Positions 43,958-52,688 of a stretch of 56,016 nt of DNA are shown here, one piece after another. The DNA comes from CAYQQU01 sp964419545 (lineage in GTDB: Bacteria > Bacteroidota > Bacteroidia > Chitinophagales > Saprospiraceae), in the NCBI GenBank assembly GCA_964419545.1, contig CAYQQU010000038.1, positions 1-56,016 on the forward strand, in the 5' to 3' direction. The translations under genes were made by a program, and so were the position numbers. The notes beneath the pieces were generated by a model, which did no database searches, was not told the DNA's origin, and saw nothing but the letters and a program-made list of their open reading frames with translations. Every line of letters begins with the position of its first letter. Position 1 is the stretch's first letter.

Positions 43958-45331
43958 ATGCCGGCAAACCAGCACATTGTCGCTATTTTCGGCGGCGCAG
44001 TATCGGGCGCCGAGGCGGCGGAACAGCTCACCACGCGGGGCATTCGCACCGTGGTTTTTGACCAGAACTACCTGCCTTACGGCAAGATCGAGGATGGCCT
44101 GCCCAAGTGGCACGCCAAACTGCGCGACCGCGAAGAAGCCAAAATCGACGAGAAGCTCTCCCACCCGCTCGTCGACTTCGTACCCGGCCTGCGCCTCGGC
44201 AGCGACCTCTCCTTCCGGGAAGTTGCCGGCGAATGGGGCTTCAGCGCTATCTTGCTGGCCGTGGGCGCCTGGCGCGACCGCCCGCTGCCCGTGCCCGGCG
44301 CCGAAGCTTTCGTCGACCGCGGGGTGGTCTACCAAAATCCCTTTATCTACTGGTACAACCACAAACACGAACCGGGATACCGCGGTCCGGTTTACGATAC
44401 GCCCGACGGCGCGGCTATCGTCGGCGGCGGCCTGGCCTCGCTCGACGTCGCCAAGGTCTTTATGTTTGAAAACGTAGAGCGCGCCCTCGCCCAAAGGGGA
44501 ATCAAAACGAACCTCTTCGAACTCGACCGGAGCATTGCCAAAGTACTGGAAAAACACCGGCTCACCCTGGCCGACCTCGGCCTGCAGGGCTGCACCATCT
44601 ACTACCGGCGCCGCCCCCAGGATATGCCGTTGAGCCCCATGCCCGCCGACACCCCCGAGCGGTTGGCGAAAGCCGAAAAGGTGCGCCTGAAGATCCTCGG
44701 CAACTACCAGCGCAAGTACCTCTTCCACGTACAGCCCCTGCGTACGCCCGCCGAGCTGATCGTCGAGGACGACCAATTCGCGGGCCTGCGCTTCCAACAT
44801 ACCGAGGTCCGGGAAAAAAGGGTGCGCCCCGTTCCCGGCGCGTTTACCGATGTCCGTACTCCCATGGTGGTCTCCTCCATCGGCAGCCTGCCCGAAAAGA
44901 TCGACGGCATCCCCATGAACGGGGAAGTTTTTAAGCTGATCGCCAAAGATTGCTGCCGCGTCGACGGCTTCGACCATGTCTTTGCACTGGGCAATGCGGT
45001 GACCGGCCGGGGCAATATCCGCGAATCGGCAGAACACGGCAAAGCCATCGCCCGGGAAATGGCGGAACAATACCTCGACTTCGAGTCGCACCACGAGTTC
45101 GGCTACCGCAGCGTCGAACACCATATCGGCAAAAGACTCAACAACATCGCTTCCCATATCCACGGCCTGCCGCCGGCGGACGCAGCTGCGCACGAACGGA
45201 TCCGGCAACGCGTCAGAGAACTGCAGGCCCGGATCGGCTACGACGGGAACTACGAAGGGTGGATAAAAAAACACCTCCCGGTGCGATTGGAAGAACAGCT
45301 GGCAGAGAAAGAACAGCGGGCGGCAGGATAG
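43958..45331 (+). CDS. FAD/NAD(P)-dependent oxidoreductase next to korAB
   Basis: The 457-residue flavoprotein has an N-terminal dinucleotide site in a variant form (AIFGGAVSGAEAAEQL, residues 9-24) and a second Rossmann site AIVGGGLASLDVAKV near 150. The end (LGNAVTGRGNIRESAEHGKAIA) resembles the conserved tail of ferredoxin-NADP reductase and GltD-like enzymes. It lies 97 bp after korB, same strand, so it may move electrons between ferredoxin reduced by Kor and NAD(P). That role is inferred from position. Complete. Confidence 0.8.
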   Translation: MPANQHIVAIFGGAVSGAEAAEQLTTRGIRTVVFDQNYLPYGKIEDGLPKWHAKLRDREEAKIDEKLSHPLVDFVPGLRLGSDLSFREVAGEWGFSAILLAVGAWRDRPLPVPGAEAFVDRGVVYQNPFIYWYNHKHEPGYRGPVYDTPDGAAIVGGGLASLDVAKVFMFENVERALAQRGIKTNLFELDRSIAKVLEKHRLTLADLGLQGCTIYYRRRPQDMPLSPMPADTPERLAKAEKVRLKILGNYQRKYLFHVQPLRTPAELIVEDDQFAGLRFQHTEVREKRVRPVPGAFTDVRTPMVVSSIGSLPEKIDGIPMNGEVFKLIAKDCCRVDGFDHVFALGNAVTGRGNIRESAEHGKAIAREMAEQYLDFESHHEFGYRSVEHHIGKRLNNIASHIHGLPPADAAAHERIRQRVRELQARIGYDGNYEGWIKKHLPVRLEEQLAEKEQRAAG

Positions 45332-45475
45332 TCGCGCAGGGATGTTTCCCTACCTCGGCGCGGCAATCAATACCCGCAAAACAGGCCATTGCTGCCGTTA
45401 TGCGGAACGGGAGCAATTGCCCGGGGAGCTTCTATCATTCCATGCATACAGAAGATTGATGGAGAATGATCCGGC

Positions 45476-45778
45476 TTAGCCGCCCGGCGCCGGCAGGCCG
45501 GCGGGAACGGGCGCCGTGACGAGAATAGGTTGTTTGATCTTACTGATCTCTTCTCGCAGCCAATCGTCCAGCCCCTTGTACCAGTCGAGGTGGGGCGACC
45601 AGTCGGGGCACCCGCCGGCGACGGGGATGCATTGGGTCTCCTCCCATTGTTTGTTGCAATTGGGGCATCGCCCGGCGGTGTCGAAGGTGTTCCAGTTGTG
45701 GCCGCAGGTGCAGTACCAGTGGGCGCGCCCGTCGGGCTCCCAGCCGCATTTGGGGCATTCGATTTTTACTTCTGCCAT
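45476..45778 (-). CDS. Zinc-ribbon protein
   Basis: A 100-residue protein. It has three Cys-pair motifs: CPKC at 8-11, CTC at 23-25 and CPNC at 38-41, spaced like a double zinc ribbon (WYCTCGHNWNTFDTAGRCPNC). A tryptophan-rich part follows (DWSPHLDWYKGLDDWLREE). No signal peptide. Function unknown; metal binding is very likely. It is the last gene of a minus-strand run but is 63 bp from ybaK. Confidence 0.75.
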   Translation of the reverse strand: MAEVKIECPKCGWEPDGRAHWYCTCGHNWNTFDTAGRCPNCNKQWEETQCIPVAGGCPDWSPHLDWYKGLDDWLREEISKIKQPILVTAPVPAGLPAPGG

Positions 45779-45841
45779 GGTTTGGTGGATTGGATTTTTT
45801 CATTGCCCCATTGTGGGGCTGACCTTTTCCCAGCGCCTCGG

Positions 45842-46324
45842 CTAATGGACCTGCTGCTGCGCGATGGCGACCATTTTTGCCGAGGCTGCGCGGACCAGGT
45901 CTTTCGGATGTAATTTCAGGAATAAACCCCGCTGTCCGGCATTGACGTAGACGACGTCCTGTTCGCGGGCCGCCTCGTCGATGTATACCGGGTACGCTTT
46001 CTTCATGCCCAGCGGGCAGCAGCCGCCCCGGATGTAGCCCGTCAGTGCGGGCAGTTCTTTTACCGGAACCAGGGTTATCTTTTTATTGCCGCTCGCCCGG
46101 GCCAGGCTTTTGAATTCCAGGTCGTGGTCGCCGCGAACGACGGCGACCAGCACGCCCGTCTTATCGCCTTTGGCCACCAGCGTCTTGAAGATCTGCTCGA
46201 CGGCCAGGCCGTTGGTTTCGGCGATCTGCGGAACGCTGAGGTCGTCCGCCTCGTAATGGTAGGGCGTCAGTTCATAAGTGATCTCCAGCCGTTCCAGGAT
46301 GCGGGCGGCGTTGGTTTTTTTCAT
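45842..46324 (-). CDS. ybaK: Cys-tRNA(Pro)/aminoacyl-tRNA deacylase YbaK
   Basis: The 160-residue product matches YbaK/EbsC: N-terminal KTNAARILERLEITYELTPY, the IFKTLVAKGDKTG core with the conserved Lys, then KKITLVPVKELPALTGYIRGGCCPLGMKK and the C-terminal HPKDLVRAA. It hydrolyses Cys-tRNA(Pro) and related mischarged species. It overlaps the MOSC gene by 4 bp. No functional link with MOSC is known to me; coupling may be coincidental. Confidence 0.93.
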   Translation of the reverse strand: MKKTNAARILERLEITYELTPYHYEADDLSVPQIAETNGLAVEQIFKTLVAKGDKTGVLVAVVRGDHDLEFKSLARASGNKKITLVPVKELPALTGYIRGGCCPLGMKKAYPVYIDEAAREQDVVYVNAGQRGLFLKLHPKDLVRAASAKMVAIAQQQVH

Positions 46325-46806
46325 GCCGTGGCGGTCGTTTTGACCAGTGCAACCGCATCGCCCTGCCGGATGGTCCCTGCTTCCACCACCTGCGCGGTGA
46401 TGCCGCCGTGGCCGCGCATGGCGTTGAAGCCGCCCGGGCCCAGGTTTTCTTCCATTCGCGAGCAGGGGTGGCAGTAGCCCGTCATTTCCAGCACCACTTC
46501 GCCGATGCGGAAGCGCCGGTCTTTCAGGGCCAGGAGGTTGATCCCCGACACGACGATGTTGCGTCGCAGCAAAGCGGGATCGACGGACTCGCGGCCCAGG
46601 ATGCCGGCCACTGCCGCGAGGTGTTCGGCCTGGATGAGCGTCACCTGCCGCTTGCCGCTTTGGCCGTGGTAGTGATCGCCGGTGAGGCCGTTTTCCAGAT
46701 TTACCTCTACGGAGGTTACCGGCATGAGGTCAGCCTTTTTGGCGGGCCGGATGCCGATCCACTCCACTTTGCCGGTTTGCGGGAGGCTGTCGTACAGTTC
46801 TTTCAT
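46321..46806 (-). CDS. MOSC domain protein
   Basis: 161 residues with the MOSC pattern: IGIRPAKKADLMPVTSVEVNLENGLTGDHYHG, KRQVTLIQAEHLAAVAGILG, RRNIVVSGINLLALKDRRFRIGEVVLEMTG and the conserved cysteine in CHPCSRMEENLGPGGFNAM. MOSC domains bind molybdenum cofactor or carry sulfur. The target is unknown. It shares 4-bp overlaps with genes on both sides, a tight operon. Confidence 0.9.
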   Translation of the reverse strand: MKELYDSLPQTGKVEWIGIRPAKKADLMPVTSVEVNLENGLTGDHYHGQSGKRQVTLIQAEHLAAVAGILGRESVDPALLRRNIVVSGINLLALKDRRFRIGEVVLEMTGYCHPCSRMEENLGPGGFNAMRGHGGITAQVVEAGTIRQGDAVALVKTTATA

Positions 46807-47303
46807 GCGTTTGCGGTCGTATCTTGGTTGATCGTATCGTCAAGGAAACCCTGCAGGAGATGAATTTGTTCGCGCCCGAGGCGCTGGCCGGCCCGGGCGC
46901 TCAGCCACACCATCAGAAAGATGAAGGCCGCCGCCGGCAACAACCACAAAATGCGCCCCGGCAGCCCGAGGTTCCACTCCGATAAGCCCATGATGAGGAC
47001 GATGGTAGAGATGAACCCCAAAATGGCGTAAAAGAAAATAAACATGAGCCATACGGTGGGATTGGGCCCGTACAAGCCCCGCAACCGGGCGCCTTCGCCG
47101 TTCGGTTCCACCTCCAGCGACAACTGGGGCGACCAGAAGTGCTGATCCGCTTGCGGAACCTTCAAAACTACGTGATGCTCGGCAACGTAGCCGTAAACCC
47201 CTTCGCCCGGCGCCGCCAGGCGCCGCCCCAGGCGGCGGAGCAGTTCTTCTACCGGCAGGTCCACTTCTCGCTGAAAGCGGGGCCGGATATCCATCGCGCT
47301 CAT
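46803..47303 (-). CDS. Two-helix membrane protein, unknown
   Basis: A 166-residue protein. A soluble N-terminal ~80 residues (FQREVDLPVEELLRRLGRRL, HHVVLKVPQADQHFWSPQLSLEV) resembles a small SRPBCC- or DUF-like fold. It is followed by two transmembrane segments at about 83-104 (WLMFIFFYAILGFISTIVLIM) and 116-136. First gene of the overlapping three-gene operon with MOSC and ybaK. No named family is recognised. Confidence 0.7.
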   Translation of the reverse strand: MSAMDIRPRFQREVDLPVEELLRRLGRRLAAPGEGVYGYVAEHHVVLKVPQADQHFWSPQLSLEVEPNGEGARLRGLYGPNPTVWLMFIFFYAILGFISTIVLIMGLSEWNLGLPGRILWLLPAAAFIFLMVWLSARAGQRLGREQIHLLQGFLDDTINQDTTANA

Positions 47304-47461
47304 ACTGCTTTCCGTTTGTTTCTACGAATTAATTTAGGAATTTTTTAACAGAAAACCGGCCCCTTCCGGAAAATTTTGCTTTAAACCCGCTCCGCTTTTC
47401 CCGGTCAGAACCATCGAGCGTCGCTCAGAAACGCATTCGATAACCGAAAATTCAACTTCTG

Positions 47462-47881
47462 ATGAAAACTTTGCAACTGGCAGGCACACTCCTGCTCACC
47501 GTACTCTTTTTGACCGGCAGCGCTTTTACCATTTCCGTGGAACAAGCCGCCGGAGCCGCCCGCTGGCAACTGCTGGGACAGCGCAAAATCGACCGCAAGC
47601 TCGACCGCGATGAAATTTTCGTAACGGCCAAAGATGGCGTCTTCTCCGCCATCAAGCTCAGCGTCAGGCGTTCGGCCATCAACATGCACCGCTTCGTCAT
47701 CCACTTCCGCAACGGCGACACCAAAGAAGTGAAACTGCGGCAGAATATCCCCGCCGGCGGCGCCTCCCGCGTGATCGACCTGCCCGGCAACAAACGCGTG
47801 ATCCAAAAAGTAGTGTTCTGGTACGACACCAAAGGGTTGCTGAACAACAAGGCGGTCCTGCAACTTTATGGGAGGCGTTAG
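47462..47881 (+). CDS. DUF2541-like exported protein
   Basis: 139 residues with a signal peptide (LAGTLLLTVLFLTGSAFT). The mature part, WQLLGQRKIDRKLDRDEIFV ... INMHRFVIHFRNGDTKEV ... GASRVIDLPGNKRVIQKVVFWYDT, matches the DUF2541 (YaaI-like) pattern as I remember it. Those are small periplasmic beta proteins of unknown function. The gene is followed directly by heptamer and hexamer tandem repeats. Confidence 0.75.
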   Translation: MKTLQLAGTLLLTVLFLTGSAFTISVEQAAGAARWQLLGQRKIDRKLDRDEIFVTAKDGVFSAIKLSVRRSAINMHRFVIHFRNGDTKEVKLRQNIPAGGASRVIDLPGNKRVIQKVVFWYDTKGLLNNKAVLQLYGRR

Positions 47882-47887
47882 GGGGTT

Positions 47888-47992
47888 GGTCTTTGGTCTT
47901 TGGTCTTTGGTCTTTGGTCTTTGGCCCGTCTGCTTCTCATCCGGGTAAATCTTTGGCGCCTCAAACTCAAACTCAAACTCAAACTCAAACTC
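47888..47992. repeat. Two microsatellites after the DUF2541-like gene
   Basis: GGTCTTT occurs five times in a row at about 47888-47924, and a TCAAAC hexamer five to six times at 47961-47992. Both lie outside coding sequence, so changes in copy number would not shift a frame. From here to 48170 nothing else is recognisable. Confidence 0.85.
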
Positions 47993-48170
47993 ATACTCGA
48001 TTGGGGGTTGGGGGCCGAACCGTGGAGGGCAAGATGTACATTTTCGTGAACTCACATTTTACCTTTTAGTTAACCTGTTGATTTTCATAACGATCCCGCC
48101 CCAAACATGCTAAACAGTTACCAATTTTCAATGACCTCGACGACGAGACAATAGCCTTTCAAAATCTGAT

Positions 48171-48324
48171 CCGGATTATTCATGGCTTCTTCGTTATGAC
48201 GACTGTCAGGCTTGCGTTCGCGCAGGCGGGCGACACGCCTGCTGCAGGCAGGTATTCCCCGGATACGGTGAGTGAGCAGCGCAGAATGGCGGCCGGCAAT
48301 AGATCAATCCATGAATCATCCGCG
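48171..48324. repeat. Repeat family B, copy 3
   Basis: 154 bp from CCGGATTATTCATGG to CCATGAATCATCCG. Closely similar to copy 2, including GCAGGCGGGCGACACGCCTG and GGTGAGTGAGC. Uninterrupted. Confidence 0.8.
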
Positions 48325-48537
48325 CTAACTCGTAAGGGGAATCTTTATGGTAGTCCGCCGCCCGTTGATGAGACGGGCGGCCTTTTTATTTTGCCCATAT
48401 GAGCTACTTTCCCTTCCACTTTTCCATTCCGACTCCTCATTTCTGAGGATTTTTTCCAAACCCCCTCTTGGGAGGACGCCACCCGCCGGCGCTGCGCCTA
48501 CCTTTGCTACTACGATCGGAACATCCGGATTTTTTTA

Positions 48538-48699
48538 GAGCTTGTTTGGAGGTAGTGCTTTTGAAGCGAAAAACTCAGATTTTGGGTTCTCCCGAAGGGA
48601 TTTTTCCGGCTCATAGCAGCGCTACGGGTCGGAAAAATGCCACAGGGAGGTTCCAAAAGCTGGGTTTTGCAGCCAAAATGACTACCTCCAAACAAGCTC
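48538..48699 (-). mobile_element. 162-bp MITE (family A), copy 3
   Basis: Reverse orientation relative to 737-898. Flanked by TTA on both sides (48535-48537 and 48700-48702), a clean 3-bp target duplication of the TNA type. Confidence 0.87.
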
Positions 48700-48714
48700 T
48701 TAATTTTAAACTAC

Positions 48715-48853
48715 TTAGGTCCCTCCGATTGGGAGGCGAAAATGCCTGGTTTTGCCCCGGCCCTGAATGGGAGCCCAGGCATTTTCGCCCTTTGCTCCCA
48801 TTTAGGGTCGGGGCAAACAAGGGGCGAAAATGCCTTTAAAAGGAGGGACCTAA
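48715..48853. repeat. 139-bp foldback element with alternative stems
   Basis: Outer arms TTAGGTCCCTCC / GGAGGGACCTAA enclose a second pair, TTTGCCCCGGCCCT.. / ..AGGGTCGGGGCAAA. The central CAGGCATTTTCGCC can pair either with GGCGAAAATGCCTG upstream or with GGCGAAAATGCC downstream. It starts 15 bp after MITE copy 3 and ends 163 bp before the CHRD gene start. It might be another MITE or a leader RNA structure; not decided. Confidence 0.7.
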
Positions 48854-49016
48854 ATAATTACTTACATTTTTAAAATCCAATCTACCCGCTCGTTACGTAA
48901 CTGTGTACAAATATCCCGCTAAACATTTGTGGGAATGTGCAGTTTTAGCACTACAAAACAACAAGCAAGAAACACCCGAGAATCATTTTATCATCCAATT
49001 AAAATCACCACGACTT

Positions 49017-52000
49017 ATGAGACTTCGTTCTCTACTCCTCCCCATGCTTTTGCTACTGGCGGGGTCCAGCCTATGGGCGACCACGCACACTATCACCAAC
49101 AATGGATTCGACTTCGTCCCCATGGTGCTCAACGTCACTGTCGGCGACACGGTCGTTTTTGACATCGGCGGCTCACACAATGCCGTAGAAGTAAGCGAAG
49201 ACACGTACAATGCCCAGGGCACCATGTCCAACGGCGGCTTCGAGGTCGGCTTCGGCGGCGGAACCATCGTCATCGACGAAGCCAAAACCTACTACTACGT
49301 TTGTCAGCCGCACGCCTCACTGGCAATGATCGGCATCATCGTCGCCAGCGAGCCACAGCCGGCCGGCGACCTGTTCGTCGCCGACCTGAGCGGCAGCAAT
49401 GAAGCCCTGCCGGTGCTCAGCGGCGCCAGCGGCGCCGTATCGGCCAACCTCGACGGCAATACGCTCACCGTCATGGGTTCCTTCTCCGGCCTGACGGGCG
49501 ACTTCGACGCCAATATCGGCGGCGGCGCCCACCTGCACGTCGGCTACGCCGGGCGCAACGGCGGCGTCGAGATCCCCCTGAACGCGACCCTGGATAACGA
49601 CCTGCGCGGCGGTACCTTTGAAGTGCTGAACAACACCTTCGAACTGACCGAAGACCAGATCGGACTGCTCCGCAATCGTCAACTTTATGTCAATATCCAC
49701 ACCACCACCTATCCGGGCGGTGAGCTGCGCGGCCAGCTGCACCCGGTTGCTGACCTGACTTACGCGCTGAACCTCTTCGGCAGCAACGAAGTGCCTTCCG
49801 TCATCTCCGGCGGCAGCGGCGCGCTCCTGCTCGAAGTGACGGGCGACTCGCTTTTCGTCACCGGCGCTTACAACAACCTGGAAGGCGACCTCAATACCGA
49901 GATTGCCGGCGGCGCCCACCTGCACGTCGGGCTGGCCGGCCAGAACGGCGGCATCGAATTCCCCCTCACGGTCGAACAAGACCCTGACAGCCGCGGCGGC
50001 ATCGTCAACAACGCCTTCGAAATAACGGAAATGCAAAAGATGATGCTCGCCAACCGCATGATCTACGCCAACTTCCACTCTACCCTGGTCCCATCGGGTG
50101 AACTGCGCGGCCAAGTGCGCGGCGCAGCCGACGCCGTATTCCGGGCCCACCTCAGCGGCAGCAACGAAGTACCGCCCGTCACGACGGCGGCCACCGGCGA
50201 GGTGCTGCTCGAACTCGACGGCAACACCCTCACCGTCACCGGTGCTTTTCAGGGTATGGCCGGCGACCTGAATACCGATATCGGCGGCGGCGCCCACATC
50301 CACCTCGGCTTTGCCGGCCAGAACGGCGGCGTCATCTTTCCGCTGACGGCTACGCAGGACGACGACCTGACCGCCGGCCGCTTCCTGCCGGCCGATAACC
50401 AGTTTACCCTGGAAGCAGATCAGATCGCCGCCCTGCTGGCCCGCGAGTATTACGTCAACATCCACTCGACCGTCTTCCCGATGGGCGAGCTGCGCGGGCA
50501 GGTCGTACCGGAAAGCCAGTACTTCTTCACCGGCTTCCTCACCGGCATGCAGGAACCCGATCCGGTAGCGTCGAACGGCGCCGGTGCGGTGATCGCTGAG
50601 ATCAGCGGCAGCCGCCTTACCCTGTCCGGCACTTTCAACGATCTGGACAGCGACCTGAATACCGACATCGCCGGCGGCTCGCACCTGCACCTGGCGCCGG
50701 CCGGCAGCAACGGCCCGGTACAGTTTCTATTGACGCCCCAGCTGTCGGCAGACCAGCGCAGCGGCGTCTACCAGGCGGCAGACAACGTTTTCGAACTGAC
50801 CGAAGGCCTGATCGACACCTTGCGGGCCCGCGAAATTTACGTCAACATCCACTCGCTCGACGCGCCGAGCGGCGAGCTGCGCGGCCAGCTGATGCACGAA
50901 TCGACCGCCTTCTTCTACGCCCCCTTCTCGGGAACGAGCGAAGCGCCGCCCGTCAACAGCCCGGCTTTCGGTTCGCTGATCGCCGAGTGGAACGCCGGCC
51001 GCGTCTACGCCACCGGTTCGTTCGCCGACCTGCAGAGCGACTTCAATACCGATATTGCCGGCGGCGCCCACCTGCACTTCGGGCTGGCCGGCCAGAACGG
51101 CGGCATCATCGTACCGCTGACCACCGAAATCGGCGCAGACAACCGCTCGGGTATTTTCCGGGTAGCGGATAATACCCTCCCCGTTTCGCCGGAGTTCCCG
51201 GATACCATCGTCAACCGCCAGGTATATGTAAATATCCACACGGTCGACATTCCTTCGGGTGAGTTGCGCGGCCAGGTCCTGCCCTACGCCAACAACTACT
51301 ACACCGCCACGCTCGACGGAACGAACGAAGTACAACCCATCAGCAGCACCGGCCAGGGCGCCTTTAAGCTGGAACTGAACGGCGACCAGCTCAGCCTCTC
51401 GGGCAGCTTCAGCGACCTGACCGCCGAGTTCGACCCCGCGGTTGCCGGCGGCTCACACCTGCACGAGGCCCCGACCGGCGCTAACGGCGCCATCATCTTC
51501 GAATTGGTCCCGGAACTGGGCGACGATAACCTGTCCGGAGTCTACCAAGTCCGCGACAATACCTTCTCTCTGGACGAAGCGCAGATGACCGCGCTGAAAG
51601 AAGGCCGCCTGTACTTCAATATTCATACCACGGATTTCCCCGGCGGCGAGCTGCGCGGCCAGGTGCTGCCAGAAACCAATCAGTACCCCGACGCGACCGA
51701 AATCACCGGACCGGCCGACGGCGCCGCTCTGACCATCGAAGGCGACCCCGAAACGCCCTTCGAAGCCACCTGGGATACGGCCGAAGATCCCGACGGCAAC
51801 ACCCTGTCGTACATCTGGCAACTGGCCGCCGATCCGGACTTCACGGCGCCGCTGGTAGTCAGCAACCAGGCAGACGCCACCAACTTCCTGACGGATTTCG
51901 CGACGGTCGCCTCCATACTGGAAGGCGCCGGCCTGGAAGTAGGCCAGTCGATCACCGTTTACCACCGCGTACTGTCGAGCGACGGCAGCCTCTTCACCGC

Positions 52001-52322
52001 CGGCCCGGCAGCCACGGTCGACCTGACGCTGGGCACCGTAACCGGCATCGACGAGCAAGTGGCCGAACGCTTCTCGGTCAGCACTTTCCCCAACCCCGCA
52101 ACGGAACTGCTGCAGGTAGACATCCGTTCGGAAGAAAATGCGGAAGCGACGCTCAACCTGACTAACGGCCTTGGCCAGATCATGGCCCTGCGCCAGATCG
52201 ACCTGACCGCCGGCGACAACCGCCAGCAGCTCAACGTCAACGAACTGTCGGCCGGCCTGTACTTCCTGCAACTGCGCATCGGCGACCGCCTGGCGGCGGT
52301 GCGTCGCGTGATGATCAAATAG
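49017..52322 (+). CDS. Cupredoxin plus six CHRD domains, T9SS type A protein
   Basis: About 1100 residues with a signal peptide (LRSLLLPMLLLLAGSSLWA). Residues ~20-110 form a plastocyanin-like domain with copper ligands His54, Cys96, His99 and Met104 (C-x2-H-x4-M, in YVCQPHASLAM). Six CHRD domains of ~130 residues follow, each with GSNEAPPV-like starts, GGGAHLHVGxAGxNGG and a closing YVNIHTxxxPxGELRGQ. Then comes an Ig-like region (PADGAALTIEGDPETPFEATW) and a type A sorting domain (FPNPATELLQVDI ... LSAGLYFLQLRIG). The frame opens at 48903, but the signal peptide fixes the start at 49017. CHRD domains are implicated in protein binding or immobilisation; function unknown here. Confidence 0.92.
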   Translation: MRLRSLLLPMLLLLAGSSLWATTHTITNNGFDFVPMVLNVTVGDTVVFDIGGSHNAVEVSEDTYNAQGTMSNGGFEVGFGGGTIVIDEAKTYYYVCQPHASLAMIGIIVASEPQPAGDLFVADLSGSNEALPVLSGASGAVSANLDGNTLTVMGSFSGLTGDFDANIGGGAHLHVGYAGRNGGVEIPLNATLDNDLRGGTFEVLNNTFELTEDQIGLLRNRQLYVNIHTTTYPGGELRGQLHPVADLTYALNLFGSNEVPSVISGGSGALLLEVTGDSLFVTGAYNNLEGDLNTEIAGGAHLHVGLAGQNGGIEFPLTVEQDPDSRGGIVNNAFEITEMQKMMLANRMIYANFHSTLVPSGELRGQVRGAADAVFRAHLSGSNEVPPVTTAATGEVLLELDGNTLTVTGAFQGMAGDLNTDIGGGAHIHLGFAGQNGGVIFPLTATQDDDLTAGRFLPADNQFTLEADQIAALLAREYYVNIHSTVFPMGELRGQVVPESQYFFTGFLTGMQEPDPVASNGAGAVIAEISGSRLTLSGTFNDLDSDLNTDIAGGSHLHLAPAGSNGPVQFLLTPQLSADQRSGVYQAADNVFELTEGLIDTLRAREIYVNIHSLDAPSGELRGQLMHESTAFFYAPFSGTSEAPPVNSPAFGSLIAEWNAGRVYATGSFADLQSDFNTDIAGGAHLHFGLAGQNGGIIVPLTTEIGADNRSGIFRVADNTLPVSPEFPDTIVNRQVYVNIHTVDIPSGELRGQVLPYANNYYTATLDGTNEVQPISSTGQGAFKLELNGDQLSLSGSFSDLTAEFDPAVAGGSHLHEAPTGANGAIIFELVPELGDDNLSGVYQVRDNTFSLDEAQMTALKEGRLYFNIHTTDFPGGELRGQVLPETNQYPDATEITGPADGAALTIEGDPETPFEATWDTAEDPDGNTLSYIWQLAADPDFTAPLVVSNQADATNFLTDFATVASILEGAGLEVGQSITVYHRVLSSDGSLFTAGPAATVDLTLGTVTGIDEQVAERFSVSTFPNPATELLQVDIRSEENAEATLNLTNGLGQIMALRQIDLTAGDNRQQLNVNELSAGLYFLQLRIGDRLAAVRRVMIK

Positions 52323-52332
52323 TGGCTTTTTA

Positions 52333-52494
52333 GAGCTTGTTTGGAGGTAGTGCTTTTGAAGCGAAAAACTCAGATTTTGGGTTCTCCCGAAGGGATTTTT
52401 CCGGCTCATAGCAGCGCTACGGGCCGGAAAAATGCCACAGGGAGGTTCCAAAAGCTGGGTTTTGCAGCCAAAATGACTACCTCCAAACAAGCTC
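52333..52494 (-). mobile_element. 162-bp MITE (family A), copy 4
   Basis: Same orientation as copy 3. Starts 11 bp after the CHRD stop codon and lies between that stop and its terminator. Flanks TTA and CTA differ by one base from a perfect duplication. Confidence 0.85.
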
Positions 52495-52519
52495 CTAGTC
52501 TGTTCTCATGTTAAGCGTT

Positions 52520-52560
52520 ACTCCGGGTGCAACTTCGCGTTGCGCCCGGAGTTTTTTTTT
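52520..52560 (+). terminator. Terminator of the CHRD gene
   Basis: ACTCCGGGTGCAAC / GTTGCGCCCGGAGT stem with a TTCGC loop and a run of nine T. About 200 bp beyond the stop because of the MITE in between. Confidence 0.9.
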
Positions 52561-52688
52561 GCTTGCGGCATGGCGGCGCTCACCCCCCGGAACTCCGATC
52601 TCACAACCGCACATAATCCTCCCCACCGGACTCCTCCGCCCGGTCTATCTCCGGAAAAAGCACCGGACGAATGGTATCGGCTCAGCAA

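Noticed and set aside
47888..47992. Phase-variable switch
   Set aside because: The microsatellites lie after a stop codon in intergenic DNA, so no frame is changed; a promoter-spacing effect is possible but nothing downstream is close enough.
48903..49016. N-terminal extension of the CHRD protein
   Set aside because: The open frame is longer, but the signal peptide begins at the ATG at 49017; an upstream start would bury it.
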